DNA of 64,000 nucleotides from Phycisphaerae bacterium (GTDB lineage Bacteria; Planctomycetota; Phycisphaerae; UBA1845). A program made the translations under genes and the position numbers. Every line of letters begins with the position of its first letter. Position 1 is the stretch's first letter. Positions 1 to 10,009 of the stretch are shown here, in pieces. The stretch is taken from contig JABWBH010000002.1 of NCBI GenBank assembly GCA_013360585.1, forward strand, positions 88,332-152,331, written 5' to 3'. The notes under the pieces were generated by a model. That model worked only from the letters and a program-made list of their open reading frames with translations. It searched no databases and had not been told where the DNA came from.

Positions 1-1255
1 CCGACACGCACGTCTCAAACCCGATCTCCGGCGGACACGTAAGCTGCCCCTGGCCGCGCACCGCCGCGAAGAAGTTCTCCAGGTGAAGCTGATGCACCGG
101 CTTCTTGCTCTCCTCCAGGAGGCGCTGTCCTTCCGGATCCTTCGAGCCGTCCGGGGCGAGCGTCTCGCCGATCTTCAGCTCGATCGCGTCCCGCCCCATC
201 GTCTCGATCTTCTCCGACATGTCCTCCCACTCCCGGCGCTTCGCCTCGGGTTCGCGCAGCAACTGCCCGCGCCGCGTGTCTTCGGACATCTCGATCGACC
301 CCTCGTCACCCATCAGAACCTCGTAGAAGTTCCCGTGACTCGTCGTGTTGAGCACCTGGTACACGCCGCGCACCGTGTTCCCGCCGACCTCGTACTCGTA
401 GATCGCCATCACGTTGTCATACCACTCGCTGGTCTTGTAGTAGTCGATCCCGCCCGCCGCGAGCACAGCCTTCGGCGGCGACTTCAAAAGCCAGTTGAAC
501 ACGTCGATCTGATGCGACCCAAGGTCCGCCAGCGCCCCGCCGGAGAACTTCCTGTACCAGCGCCAGTTGCGGAACCGCTCCATCGTGTCGTAACCAAACT
601 TCTTCAGATCCGCCTCGGACATCTCCTGACCGTCCGGCCAGCCGATCTCGTAGCGCTTTCCCCGGTTCCACTGCCCGTAGAAATGCGTGATGCGCCCGAG
701 CACCTTGTCCTTCTCGATCAGCTTGATCGCGTGCCAGTACCGCGGGTTGCTCCGCCGCTGATGTCCGATCTGGAGGAGCTTGCCCGTCTCGCGCGCCGCC
801 TGCACCATCTGACGCGCGCCCTCGATCGTGTTGGACATCTCCTTCTCGCAGTAGACGTGCAGCCCGGCCTTAAGGCACGCCACCGTCTGCTCCGCGTGAA
901 CCCAGTCCGGCGTGGCGACGATCACCGCGTCCAGGTCCTTCTCCTTCGCCAGCATCTCCTGGTAATCCGCGTAGACGTTGACCTCCTGATCGTACTTTTT
1001 CAGAAGGTTGGCGCAGTACTTCTGATGATACGGCCAGATGTCGCACACCGCGGCGAAGCGAACCCCGGGGATCTTCAGGCAGTTGTTGACCAGATTGCGC
1101 CCCTGGCTGCCCGGACCGATGATCGCCACGCGAAGGTCGTCCGCCGACGCCGCGGCGGCTTCTTGTCCGCGGGTCGAGTTGGCCAGCACCAGCCCCGCAG
1201 CCGAGGCGGCGGCGCTTTGTACGAACTGACGACGGGTGACGGACGGATTCAGCAT
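1..1255 (-). CDS. Gfo/Idh/MocA-family oxidoreductase with Tat-like signal (3' end truncated by window edge)
   Basis: Minus-strand reading from ATG at 1255 gives MLNPSVTRRQFVQSAAAS...DDLRVAIIGPGSQGRNLVNNCLKIPGVRFAAVCDIWPYHQKY...DLDAVIVATPDWVHAEQTVACLKAGLHVYCEKEM; typical GFO_IDH_MocA motifs. Open to the left edge, so absent from the ORF track. Confidence 0.9.
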   Translation of the reverse strand, partial: MLNPSVTRRQFVQSAAASAAGLVLANSTRGQEAAAASADDLRVAIIGPGSQGRNLVNNCLKIPGVRFAAVCDIWPYHQKYCANLLKKYDQEVNVYADYQEMLAKEKDLDAVIVATPDWVHAEQTVACLKAGLHVYCEKEMSNTIEGARQMVQAARETGKLLQIGHQRRSNPRYWHAIKLIEKDKVLGRITHFYGQWNRGKRYEIGWPDGQEMSEADLKKFGYDTMERFRNWRWYRKFSGGALADLGSHQIDVFNWLLKSPPKAVLAAGGIDYYKTSEWYDNVMAIYEYEVGGNTVRGVYQVLNTTSHGNFYEVLMGDEGSIEMSEDTRRGQLLREPEAKRREWEDMSEKIETMGRDAIELKIGETLAPDGSKDPEGQRLLEESKKPVHQLHLENFFAAVRGQGQLTCPPEIGFETCVS

Positions 1256-1274
1256 GTAAAACCCCCTTGCAATG

Positions 1275-1299
1275 AAAAAGGGCAGACACGGGTCTGCCC
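1275..1299 (-). terminator. Rho-independent terminator of rplM-rpsI
   Basis: On the minus strand GGGCAGAC-CCGT-GTCTGCCC followed by TTTTTC, about 65 nt past the rpsI stop. Confidence 0.8.
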
Positions 1300-1363
1300 T
1301 GAGGTCATCTTCTTCGATCCGAACCGGCGATCGGCTGGTCCCGACGCCGGAACAGACACGCGG

Positions 1364-1906
1364 TCAGCGCTTCGAGAACTGGAACCGCCGGCGGGCGCCC
1401 GGACGACCGTACTTCTTGCGCTCGACCTCACGCGGATCGCGGGTCAGAAGCCCCCGGGCGCGCAACACGCCTTCATATTCCTTGTTCGCCAGCTTCAACG
1501 CCCGCGCAACGCCCAAGGCGATCGCACCGGCCTGACCCGTCGTCCCTCCGCCCCCGACGTTCACGAACACGTCCAGGTGTTTGCGGGTCTCGGTCACCTC
1601 CAGAGGCGTCTCAATCGTGCGTCGATCGCGCTCGACCCGGAAGAACTCGTTGAACTCGCGCCCGTTGACCTTGAAGGCGCCCGATCCGGGACGCACGCGC
1701 ACCCGGGCAACCGCTGTCTTGCGCCGCCCTGTGCCCCAGACGTAGCCGTATTTCTTGCTCGCCTCGAAGGCGGCCGCGTTGAACGCAGGAATCGGCGCCT
1801 CCGGCTTGGGCGGCGCCGCTTCGATCATCGGCGCTTCGTCATACCCCCGACGCCCGCGCTCGCGGTCCCGATCTCCGAAACGTTTCTTTCCCTTGTCGCC
1901 GTTCAC
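1364..1906 (-). CDS. rpsI: 30S ribosomal protein S9 with N-terminal extension
   Basis: YVWGTGRRKTAVARVRVRPGSGAFKVNGREF...DPREVERKKYGRPGARRRFQFSKR; downstream of L13. Confidence 0.95.
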   Translation of the reverse strand: MNGDKGKKRFGDRDRERGRRGYDEAPMIEAAPPKPEAPIPAFNAAAFEASKKYGYVWGTGRRKTAVARVRVRPGSGAFKVNGREFNEFFRVERDRRTIETPLEVTETRKHLDVFVNVGGGGTTGQAGAIALGVARALKLANKEYEGVLRARGLLTRDPREVERKKYGRPGARRRFQFSKR

Positions 1907-2006
1907 TCTCGGTCAACCTCCCGCCGATGCCTGCTGGTTCCTGATCGCTCGTTCCGCTTCACCGTTTCCCGCGCGCCTCGAGCCGTCTGAAGCACCCTCG
2001 TGACGG

Positions 2007-2447
2007 TTACGACCACGCCTTCGGAGCGTGATTCGTGTGCGGATGCTCCGCGCCCTTGTACACTTTCAGCTTCTTCATCATCCGCGCGCCCATCGCCGTC
2101 TTCGGCATCATCCGGCGCACCGCGTACTCGATCACACGCTCCGGGTGCCGCTGCAGCACCTGCTGGATCGTATTGCTGCGGAACCCGCCGTAGTGGTACG
2201 TGTACCGGTCGTAATGCATCGTCTCCAGCTTCCGACCGGTCAGTTTGAACTTGTCCGCATTCGTGACCACGACGTAATCCCCCGTGTCCACGTGCGGCGT
2301 GTAAGTCGGCTTGTGCTTGCCCATCAGAACGTTGGCGATCTTCACCGCCAGCCGCCCGAGAACCTGCCCCGACGCATCCACGTGAATCCACTCCCGCTTC
2401 ACGTCCGCGGGACGGGCCAAGTACGATTTCTGTCTTCCTGCGGGCAT
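2007..2447 (-). CDS. rplM: 50S ribosomal protein L13
   Basis: KREWIHVDASGQVLGRLAVKIANVLMGKHKPTYTPHVDTGDYVVVTNADKFKLTGRK; ORF-track start at 2534 is probably too long. Confidence 0.95.
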   Translation of the reverse strand: MPAGRQKSYLARPADVKREWIHVDASGQVLGRLAVKIANVLMGKHKPTYTPHVDTGDYVVVTNADKFKLTGRKLETMHYDRYTYHYGGFRSNTIQQVLQRHPERVIEYAVRRMMPKTAMGARMMKKLKVYKGAEHPHTNHAPKAWS

Positions 2448-2714
2448 CTGTTCTGCACCCCTGACGGTTCCGATCTTCGTCTCGTTCGCTTTACCGAAGA
2501 CCGGCAAGCTTATGCCAACCCCCCCGACCGTCAAGACCCCGCGTCATTTTCGCTCCTGAAAACGGAGTCCGGCGCGGCAGGAGGCAACCGCCCCGCGACC
2601 TCGGGGAGGAATGAGCGAGAAGAGCCTACCTAGAACCGCTCAGTTCACCGCCCAAAGCGGAAACGATATGCGATAAAAAATAAAGCAAGACTGCCTTTGA
2701 CGAAACACCCCTCG

Positions 2715-3962
2715 TCACGGCTTCAGATTGAAGCAAACCACGCGATCAGCGTTGTCTCGCGCAAGCAGGCGTCCGTTGTGAATGACCGGGACCGTCCAGC
2801 ACCGGTCGGCCAGAATTTCCGCCTCGGTCATCGGTTTGAACCCCTCCGCCGACGCTTTCGCAATCCGCAGCTTTCCCTCGGAGCCGAGGAAAACCAGGTT
2901 CCCTTCCGCCAGCACCAGCGTCCCGTCCCTCAGTCGCGGTACGCGCCAGACCTCGCGACCCGTGGCGAACTCGACGCACGCCAGCGAGTTCTGATCGCTG
3001 CCGAAAAGGAACCCCTCATGCAGCAGGCAGGTCTGAAACTTGCTCAGCAGGACGGTGCTCTTCCAGATCTCACTGACCTTCAGGTTCTCTCCGTCAGGCT
3101 CGATTTTGAACAAACCGCACCCCGTGTTGTACCCGGAGGTCAGGAAGAGCTTCCCGTCGTGAAAGATCGGCGACGCCGCGTTCACGTCGTAACTGGTCTT
3201 CCAGGGGATGCGCAGAACGAGCCGTCCCGTCCCGGCCTCGACGATCACCGCCGACACCCCCGTGAATCCGACGATGTAGCGCTTGCCGTTGAAGGTGAAA
3301 GGATACGGCGTGGCGTACCCCGCCGGGTCATCCCCCGACTTCCAGACCACCTCCCCCGTCGTCCGGTTCAACGCGGTCAGCGCGCCTTGATCCTTGCCGC
3401 CCGACAGGACCGCGAGCTCGCCTTCGATCAGCACGGATCCGGAGTAACCCCACTGCGGAACATGATTGAACGTTCGTTCCCAGACCAGCGCTCCGTCGGA
3501 CGCGTTGACGCAGACAAGCCGCCCGTGCGCGCCGTGGACGTACACTTTTCCGTCATGCACGGTGGGCGTCGCCCGCGTTCCGTCCCACGAATTCTGCACC
3601 CACTCCTTTTCGATCGGGAACTTCCAGAGAATCTTCCCCGTGGCCGCCTCCAGACAGACGAGCACCTGCTGCTTGTCGATCTGCCCGCAGGTGAAGACGC
3701 GGTCGCCAACGCAGGCGAACGAGCTGTAGGAAGGCCCCAGCTTCTGCTCCCAGACCAGCGGGATGGGCTGGCTCCACTCATACCGCAACCCCGTCTCGGT
3801 GCTGACGCCGTCGAACCGCGGACCTCGGAAGTTCGGCCAGTCCTCCGCAAACGCCGTGGCGCACGCCGCCCAGAACAGACCCGCCGCGCAAAACACGCAT
3901 GAAGCGGCTCGCGCACTCGACTTCAGGCTCGTGCAATTGATCGCCCTCGAAAGTGTCCGCAT
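2715..3962 (-). CDS. Secreted PQQ-like beta-propeller (BamB-like) protein
   Basis: Signal peptide then repeated GxLVW/ALNRTTGEVVWK-type blades. Confidence 0.8.
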   Translation of the reverse strand: MRTLSRAINCTSLKSSARAASCVFCAAGLFWAACATAFAEDWPNFRGPRFDGVSTETGLRYEWSQPIPLVWEQKLGPSYSSFACVGDRVFTCGQIDKQQVLVCLEAATGKILWKFPIEKEWVQNSWDGTRATPTVHDGKVYVHGAHGRLVCVNASDGALVWERTFNHVPQWGYSGSVLIEGELAVLSGGKDQGALTALNRTTGEVVWKSGDDPAGYATPYPFTFNGKRYIVGFTGVSAVIVEAGTGRLVLRIPWKTSYDVNAASPIFHDGKLFLTSGYNTGCGLFKIEPDGENLKVSEIWKSTVLLSKFQTCLLHEGFLFGSDQNSLACVEFATGREVWRVPRLRDGTLVLAEGNLVFLGSEGKLRIAKASAEGFKPMTEAEILADRCWTVPVIHNGRLLARDNADRVVCFNLKP

Positions 3963-4381
3963 GTTTCAGGCCCCTGGCAGGCGTGACGACTCCCCTGTCG
4001 CGGCTACGCCGGATCAACCCTCGTGATCGCGCGCCCGACCGATCGTCAACGATTCCTCCCAACCGGAATGATATCCGGTGAACCCCCGCGAGCAACAAAG
4101 GTTGCGCCGGACGGCGGCCTTGCGACGCCTGCGCCCCGCATGCCGCCGCGTTCCAAATCCCGTCGAGGCGTTAGCGCGGACTGCACATTTTCTCATTGAT
4201 TGCATTGCGCGTCCCTTGCGGACTCTTGCTGACTCGCTAGCCCGCGCTTCGCCAAGTGTTGACAAATCATCGTTTTCATCTGCGCACGCGGTCGCCGCTC
4301 CTCGCCGCGTTAAGGAGCAAGACTGGGCTGCATCAAGCGGGAACAAGACTGGCCTGCATCGTCGCGTTAAGGAGGAACAAT

Positions 4382-5152
4382 ATGCGTCGCTACGGTCTGA
4401 ACCTCGGGGGGCGCTCCGGAATCGTGTTGTCGTTCGGTCTGATTCTCGCCCTGGGAAGTCCGGCTTCGAAGACCCTTGCGGAAACGGGCGCCGCGGCCGC
4501 GTCGAATCGCGCCCAGCCGTCGGCATCGTCAGGCGGTTCGGGTTCGCAGCGAGCTTCGTCCCCGGAATCCCGTCCCACAGATCCGGTTGCCCCGCGACCT
4601 TCGCTCGCTTCGCGGGTTCTGGTTCATGCGGACGAGTTCCCTCGAGAGGTGGCGTCGACGGACGGCGCGGAGACGCACGGCGTCGCGGACATTCAGTTCC
4701 GCAGGTTCTTCAAACCGATCGGTCGTCGCGGGCTGGAGTACACGGATGAGTTGTGCGCGCTGGACGGTCATCGCGTTCGGATCGTCGGCTACGTGGTGCG
4801 CCAGTCAAAGCCCCTGCCGGGCGTGTGCCTCCTGGCGCCCTACCCGCAGACTCTGCACGAGGGAGAGTGGGGGCTGGCCGAAGACCTGCCCCCCGCCACG
4901 GTTCACGTACTGCTGTGCGAAAGCGAAAAGGACCAGATCGTCCTGCCGTGGCGCGGACCGGTCATGCTGACGGGCGTACTGAGTCTGGACAACCGCCTCG
5001 AACCAGATGGCAGAGTCTCGACCGTCCGCCTCCAGCTTGAGTCGGCGTGGAGCGAAACAGCGCGGACGGGAACGGATTGGGAGGAGCCGGCGGGCGCGGT
5101 TGCGCCAGCCTCCGCGGCGACGCATGAAAGCGGCTGCGGACATGATCATTAA
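4382..5152 (+). CDS. Hypothetical exported protein ending HESGCGHDH
   Basis: SD (TTAAGGAGGAACAAT) before ATG 4382; hydrophobic N-terminus; body ...LDGHRVRIVGYVVRQSKPLPGVCLLAPYP... Confidence 0.6.
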   Translation: MRRYGLNLGGRSGIVLSFGLILALGSPASKTLAETGAAAASNRAQPSASSGGSGSQRASSPESRPTDPVAPRPSLASRVLVHADEFPREVASTDGAETHGVADIQFRRFFKPIGRRGLEYTDELCALDGHRVRIVGYVVRQSKPLPGVCLLAPYPQTLHEGEWGLAEDLPPATVHVLLCESEKDQIVLPWRGPVMLTGVLSLDNRLEPDGRVSTVRLQLESAWSETARTGTDWEEPAGAVAPASAATHESGCGHDH

Positions 5153-5191
5153 CGGGCTTCCCGGGGTAACGACGCAGACAGGAGGACGGAT

Positions 5192-7156
5192 ATGAAGACG
5201 AGTATGCATCCGCGCGGGCGGACATCAGGAAGGGTCGGCGCGGTTCTGGGGGTCTTGGCGCTCGCCGCCGCGACCAGCGCGGCGCCGACGGTGTTGCGGC
5301 TGACGCCGCCGAGCAATCTGTTCCGGTTCGGGAACCCGAACCTTCCGGTGGTCTCGCGGTTCATCGCGGGGCAGCGGTTCGACCTTCAGGCGACGATCGC
5401 CCCGGACGAGGGTCAGACGATCACTGGCGCGCGGTTCCTGGTGGACGGCGTGGAGGTCAGCGGGCCGGTCACGCTGACGCCGGCGACCGTGAACGGTCTG
5501 CCGGTCAACACGACGATCGCCACGCTCCGCGCCTACGCCAGCGAGTCTTACGGCGTTCACGATCTGACCGTCGAGGCGACGCAGAGCGACGGCGCGGTCA
5601 TCAGCGCGACGGGCAATTTCGAGATCGTCGAGCTGAACTTCGGCAAGGGGCGGGCGAAGAACGTCATCGTGCTCATCGGCGACGGGCTGGGCATCGCCCA
5701 CCGGACTGCGGCGCGGATCATGGCGCACGGCGCGTCGCAGGGCAAGGTCAACGGCGCGCTGGCGATGGACCGCATGCCCTACACCAGCAGCGTCATCACG
5801 CATTCGCTGAACTCGATCGTCACGGACTCCTCGCCGGGTTCGTCCTGCTACTCATCGGGCAACAAGGCGAACAACAATCAGCACGGCGTCTTCCCGGATG
5901 ACACGACGGCGGTGTTCGACAACCCGCGCGTCGAGTTGATGGGAGAGTTCCTTCATCGGACGCAGGGCACGGCGCTGGGCATCGTCACGACGTCGGACAT
6001 CTTCGACGCGACTCCGGCCGCGTGGGCGACGCACACGCAGTCGCGCAGCGCCGGGACAGGCATCTGCGACCAGTATCTCGACGATGCGAACGCGACGGGT
6101 CTGCGCGTCCTGATGGGCGGCGGACGGAAGTGGCACCTGCCGAATACCGAGCGCGGCTCGCAGCGCAGCGCGAACAACGATTACATTCTTCCCGAGGAAC
6201 TGCACACGGCGTGGGGCATCGCTCCGGGCGTGATCGACCCGGAACGCGATCTGATCGCGGATTACGAGGCCGCGGGCTGGACCTACGTTGCGGATAACAC
6301 CGAGCTTTCCGAAGTCGGTCCGGACGCCAAGAAGCTCCTCGGCTTATTCACGCTGTCCAACATGAACGTCGCCCTCGACAAGATCGACGGACGGCGCGGC
6401 AATTCGAACGTCGTCGATGATTACGGATTCCCCGATCAGCCGATGCTCGACGAGATGACCGTCAAGGCGCTCGAGGTGCTCAGTCAGAACCCGTCCGGGT
6501 TCGTGCTGATGGTCGAGGCGGCCTCGATCGACAAGCAGGCGCACAACATGGACAGCGAGCGGTGGCTGCTCGACACGCTGGAGTTCGACCGGGCGGTGGA
6601 CCGCTGCCTTCAGTTCGCCGAGGCGAACCCGAAGACGCTGGTCATCGTGACGGCGGATCATGAGTGCGCCGGGATCAACATCATCGGCGGATCGCGCGTC
6701 ACGGATGCGGACCTTGAAGTCCGGGCCAACTCGGGCGGCGGCGCGGGCCAGCTTCGCAACGGCGTCGTCGGCACGTACGAGTCCGCCGGATTTCCGAGGT
6801 ACTCGCTCGACGCCGACGGATATCCGGTCACGACGAACATCGACTACCGCATGCTCATCGGCTACGCCGCCAACGCCGACCGGTACGAGGACTGGCGCAC
6901 CAATCCGCTTCCGCTGCGCGACAGTCAGCAGCCGTTCAACAACGAGCCGCCGTTGAATCAGTATCCGAACGGACCTCTCAACCGCGACACCGCCGGCAAC
7001 TTCCTGGTCACGGGCCAGATCGCCGATCCGGTCGCGGCGCACACGGCGTCGGACATCCTTCAGTCCGCGGCCGGGCGCGGGGCGTCGCGCTTCACCGGCG
7101 TGATGGACAACACCGACACGTTCTTCCTCATCATGGACGCGGTGGTGAGGAACTGA
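5192..7156 (+). CDS. Alkaline phosphatase family protein
   Basis: NVIVLIGDGLGIAHRTAARI, VTDSSPGSSCYSSGNKANNNQHGV, FVLMVEAASIDKQAHNMDSERWLLDTLEFDRAV, LVIVTADHECAG. Confidence 0.9.
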   Translation: MKTSMHPRGRTSGRVGAVLGVLALAAATSAAPTVLRLTPPSNLFRFGNPNLPVVSRFIAGQRFDLQATIAPDEGQTITGARFLVDGVEVSGPVTLTPATVNGLPVNTTIATLRAYASESYGVHDLTVEATQSDGAVISATGNFEIVELNFGKGRAKNVIVLIGDGLGIAHRTAARIMAHGASQGKVNGALAMDRMPYTSSVITHSLNSIVTDSSPGSSCYSSGNKANNNQHGVFPDDTTAVFDNPRVELMGEFLHRTQGTALGIVTTSDIFDATPAAWATHTQSRSAGTGICDQYLDDANATGLRVLMGGGRKWHLPNTERGSQRSANNDYILPEELHTAWGIAPGVIDPERDLIADYEAAGWTYVADNTELSEVGPDAKKLLGLFTLSNMNVALDKIDGRRGNSNVVDDYGFPDQPMLDEMTVKALEVLSQNPSGFVLMVEAASIDKQAHNMDSERWLLDTLEFDRAVDRCLQFAEANPKTLVIVTADHECAGINIIGGSRVTDADLEVRANSGGGAGQLRNGVVGTYESAGFPRYSLDADGYPVTTNIDYRMLIGYAANADRYEDWRTNPLPLRDSQQPFNNEPPLNQYPNGPLNRDTAGNFLVTGQIADPVAAHTASDILQSAAGRGASRFTGVMDNTDTFFLIMDAVVRN

Positions 7157-7226
7157 CGCGACCACGCGGGATAGGCCTGCGGCGTCAGGCGGGTTCGGCG
7201 TCGTCAGGAACAATCTGAAAGACCGG

Positions 7227-7274
7227 GGGAAACCGTCGGGCGACGACACGCGCCTCGACGGTTTCCCGCTTTTT
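7227..7274 (+). terminator. Rho-independent terminator of the alkaline phosphatase gene
   Basis: GGGAAACCGTCG (7227-7238) / CGACGGTTTCCC (7256-7267) followed by GCTTTTT. Confidence 0.8.
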
Positions 7275-9229
7275 CAGACGCCGCGGTTCACGATCGTCCG
7301 GCACTTCGGCAGGCTCTCGAGAAAAGTTCGTCCGTAGGATTTCGTCACGACCCTCGGATCGAGAATGACGACGATGCCCGTGTCCGTCTTCGTTCGCACG
7401 AGCCGCCCGAACGCCTGGCGCAGCTTAAGTACCGCTTCGGGAACCTGGAACGTCATGAAAGGATTGCCGCCCTCCTCGCGCAGTCGTTCGATCCGGGCCT
7501 CGGTGATCGGATCGTCCGGGGCGCTGAAAGGCAGCTTGACGATGATGACGCTCGACAGCGCGTCGCCGGGCACGTCGACCCCCGCCCAGAACGTGTCCGC
7601 GCCGAAGAGCACGGCGTTCGGCGTCGTCCGGAACGCCTCGAGCATCTTCGATCGGGGCATGCCTTCCCCCTGTACCAGCAGGGGGTATCCGCGCTCGCGG
7701 CAGAACCCGCTCATCTGCTCCGCACAGCGCTGCAACATCGCATGACTCGTGAAAAGAACGAAGGCCCGACCCTGTGTCATCGGCAGGTAGCGGCGAAGAC
7801 GGTCGCACACGTTCTCGAAGAAGGCTTCCGTATCCGCCGGATCCGGCATGTCTGCCTCGACGTGCATCATCACCTGTCGGGCGAAATCAAACGGTGAACC
7901 CAACGCTGCCCGCGCCGCGCCGTCCACGCCGAGGCGCCCCTGAAGGTAGGAGAAATCCGCCTTCGGTCCGGTCGCCAGCGTCGCCGACGTCAGAACCACG
8001 CCGCGCACCCGGTCAAAGAGCATGCGCTTAAGCGTCGGACCGATGTCCAGCGGCGAGCCGCCGAGCGTTACCCGCAGCGCGCGGTCGCGGCGGTGCTCGA
8101 TCCAGTACACCCAGTCCGGCGCGGATTGCGCGACCCACCGCTCGACGCCGCCGCCCAGCTCGGCGCAGCGACCCGCCGCCGCCGTGATCGACAGTTTCTC
8201 CTCTTCATCCGCCGCCTTGCCCGCCAGCTCCTTGAGAGACTGCTCGAGGCGCGACAGCGCCGGCGTGAGACGGTTGACGATCGGCGGGGGCTGCATCACG
8301 CGCCCGTTCCGGCGTCCCTGCGACTCCTGCCAGTGCGCGGCCTCCGCGAAGAACGTCTCAGCGGCGTCGAACGTCTCCTTCACCAGCGGAATGCATTCCC
8401 GGTGCATCAGCGTGGCGGCCAGCAGCCCCTTGCCGGTCCGCTCATGATGCAATCCGTTCAGCAGGTGCTGCACCTGCGCGAATGTGACGCGCAGACCGAG
8501 CTGGCCCGCCGCCGCCTGCTCCAGGGTGTGCGCCTCGTCGAGAATGAGGCGGTCGTAATCCGGAAGGACCGCCGCGCCCTGCTCACGCAGCGCCAGGTCG
8601 GACAGCAGCATCGCATGATTGACGATCAGCAGATGCGCCCGATGCACGCGGCGCCGCGCCTTCTGATAAAAACACGCCTCGAAGTGCGGACACTTCCGGC
8701 CGAGACAGTCCTGTCCGTCGCTGAGCGCCTTCTCCCAGACCGCCGGCTTCGGCACGAACGACAGGTCCGACAACGATCCGTCGCGCGAAGTCTTCGCCCA
8801 GCGCTCGATCCGCGTCAGCTCGTCCACCTCGCCGCCGGTGTTGAAGAGCTGCCCGGCGTTCTGCGCCGCGCGTCCCAGCCGCCGCAACCCGACGTAGTTT
8901 GACCGCCCCTTGACCAGCGCCGCGGAAAACTCTTTCGGAAAGATGCTCGACAGGAACGGGATGTCCTTCTCAACAAGCTGCTCCTGAAGCGCGATCGTGT
9001 GCGTGCTGATGACGATCTTTTCCTCGTGCTCGACGGCCCGGAGGATCGCCGGCACGAGGTAGGCGAAGCTCTTTCCCACGCCCGTCCCCGCCTCGACCAG
9101 CAGGTGCGACCCTTCCGCGAACGCCCGATCGACAGCCTGCGCCATCTCGATCTGCTGGGGGCGGGACTCGAACCGCGGAAGGTGTCGGGCGATCAGGCCG
9201 TCCGCCGAAAGCAACGAGGTCGAGTTCAT
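7274..9229 (-). CDS. dinG: DinG/XPD-family ATP-dependent DNA helicase
   Basis: Walker A EAGTGVGKSFAY, DEAH, Fe-S cysteines CLGRKCPHFEACFYQKARRRV, C-terminal LKLRQAFGRLVRTKTDTGIVVILDPRV. Confidence 0.9.
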   Translation of the reverse strand: MNSTSLLSADGLIARHLPRFESRPQQIEMAQAVDRAFAEGSHLLVEAGTGVGKSFAYLVPAILRAVEHEEKIVISTHTIALQEQLVEKDIPFLSSIFPKEFSAALVKGRSNYVGLRRLGRAAQNAGQLFNTGGEVDELTRIERWAKTSRDGSLSDLSFVPKPAVWEKALSDGQDCLGRKCPHFEACFYQKARRRVHRAHLLIVNHAMLLSDLALREQGAAVLPDYDRLILDEAHTLEQAAAGQLGLRVTFAQVQHLLNGLHHERTGKGLLAATLMHRECIPLVKETFDAAETFFAEAAHWQESQGRRNGRVMQPPPIVNRLTPALSRLEQSLKELAGKAADEEEKLSITAAAGRCAELGGGVERWVAQSAPDWVYWIEHRRDRALRVTLGGSPLDIGPTLKRMLFDRVRGVVLTSATLATGPKADFSYLQGRLGVDGAARAALGSPFDFARQVMMHVEADMPDPADTEAFFENVCDRLRRYLPMTQGRAFVLFTSHAMLQRCAEQMSGFCRERGYPLLVQGEGMPRSKMLEAFRTTPNAVLFGADTFWAGVDVPGDALSSVIIVKLPFSAPDDPITEARIERLREEGGNPFMTFQVPEAVLKLRQAFGRLVRTKTDTGIVVILDPRVVTKSYGRTFLESLPKCRTIVNRGV

Positions 9230-9345
9230 TCGGGCATTATGACGGAATCCGCGCGGTCGGGCACGCCGGACCGCTTGTGTCGACGGCGACCCTCAGGTAT
9301 GACGACGCATCGCGCGAACGTGGTGTTTTCAGGAGAGTTTTCGTG

Positions 9346-9978
9346 ATGACGCGGGTGAATCTCGGGCGGAGGCGGGGAAACGCGGCGGGCCTCTTGTCGG
9401 TGTTTGTGCTGATGCTGGCGTCATGCGCGCCCGGCGGCGGCTCAGGGTCGAACCAGAACGACAACGCGCCAGAGAACTCAAACGACAACGCAGGCGGCAA
9501 TGAGAACGACAACGCCGACGGCATCACGCCGGGCGTCGAGATCTCCGTGCCCAACGAAGGCGCGCAGCACGTCCCAGCCGGCACGCAGGTCGAGTATGAA
9601 ACGATTCCGCCCGCCTCCGGTCCGCACTGGTCCTCCGCCAACCCTCCCGCGCCGGTGGATCCCGGATTCTACGAGGACGCCCTTGAGGAAGAGCAGTGGG
9701 TTCATAACCTCGAACACGGGTACGTCGTCGTTCTGTATGACTGCGGAGGGGAGTGCGAGGCTTCGCTGCTGGCGGATCTGACGGCGTTTGCGGATGAGAC
9801 CGCGCCGAGCGAAGTCTTCGGGTACGCGAAGATCGTGATCGCGCCTTATGACGGGCTGGCGTTCCCGCTCGTCGCAATCGCGTGGGACGTGCAGATGTAC
9901 CTGGAGACCTACGACGAGGCGGTGCTCGCCGCGTTCTTCGAGAAGTACCAGGACGAAGGCCCTGAACAAGCCCCTTGA
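9346..9978 (+). CDS. DUF3105-like lipoprotein with Asn/Asp-rich linker
   Basis: Lipobox-like LMLASC; linker NQNDNAPENSNDNAGGNENDNADG; VHNLEHGYVVVLYDC motif; SD CAGGAGAG before ATG 9346. Confidence 0.75.
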   Translation: MTRVNLGRRRGNAAGLLSVFVLMLASCAPGGGSGSNQNDNAPENSNDNAGGNENDNADGITPGVEISVPNEGAQHVPAGTQVEYETIPPASGPHWSSANPPAPVDPGFYEDALEEEQWVHNLEHGYVVVLYDCGGECEASLLADLTAFADETAPSEVFGYAKIVIAPYDGLAFPLVAIAWDVQMYLETYDEAVLAAFFEKYQDEGPEQAP

Positions 9979-10009
9979 GCACGCCGCGGCCTCGGACCCG
10001 CGGCTTCCG

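Noticed and set aside
83-1990. 635-aa plus-strand ORF
   Set aside because: Antisense to the Gfo/Idh/MocA gene and rpsI; low-complexity Arg/Leu/Val-rich composition.
9150-9180. gggggcgggactcgaaccgcgg, resembling a tRNA T-arm
   Set aside because: Lies in the dinG coding sequence (PRFESRPQQ); no acceptor stem or anticodon arm nearby.
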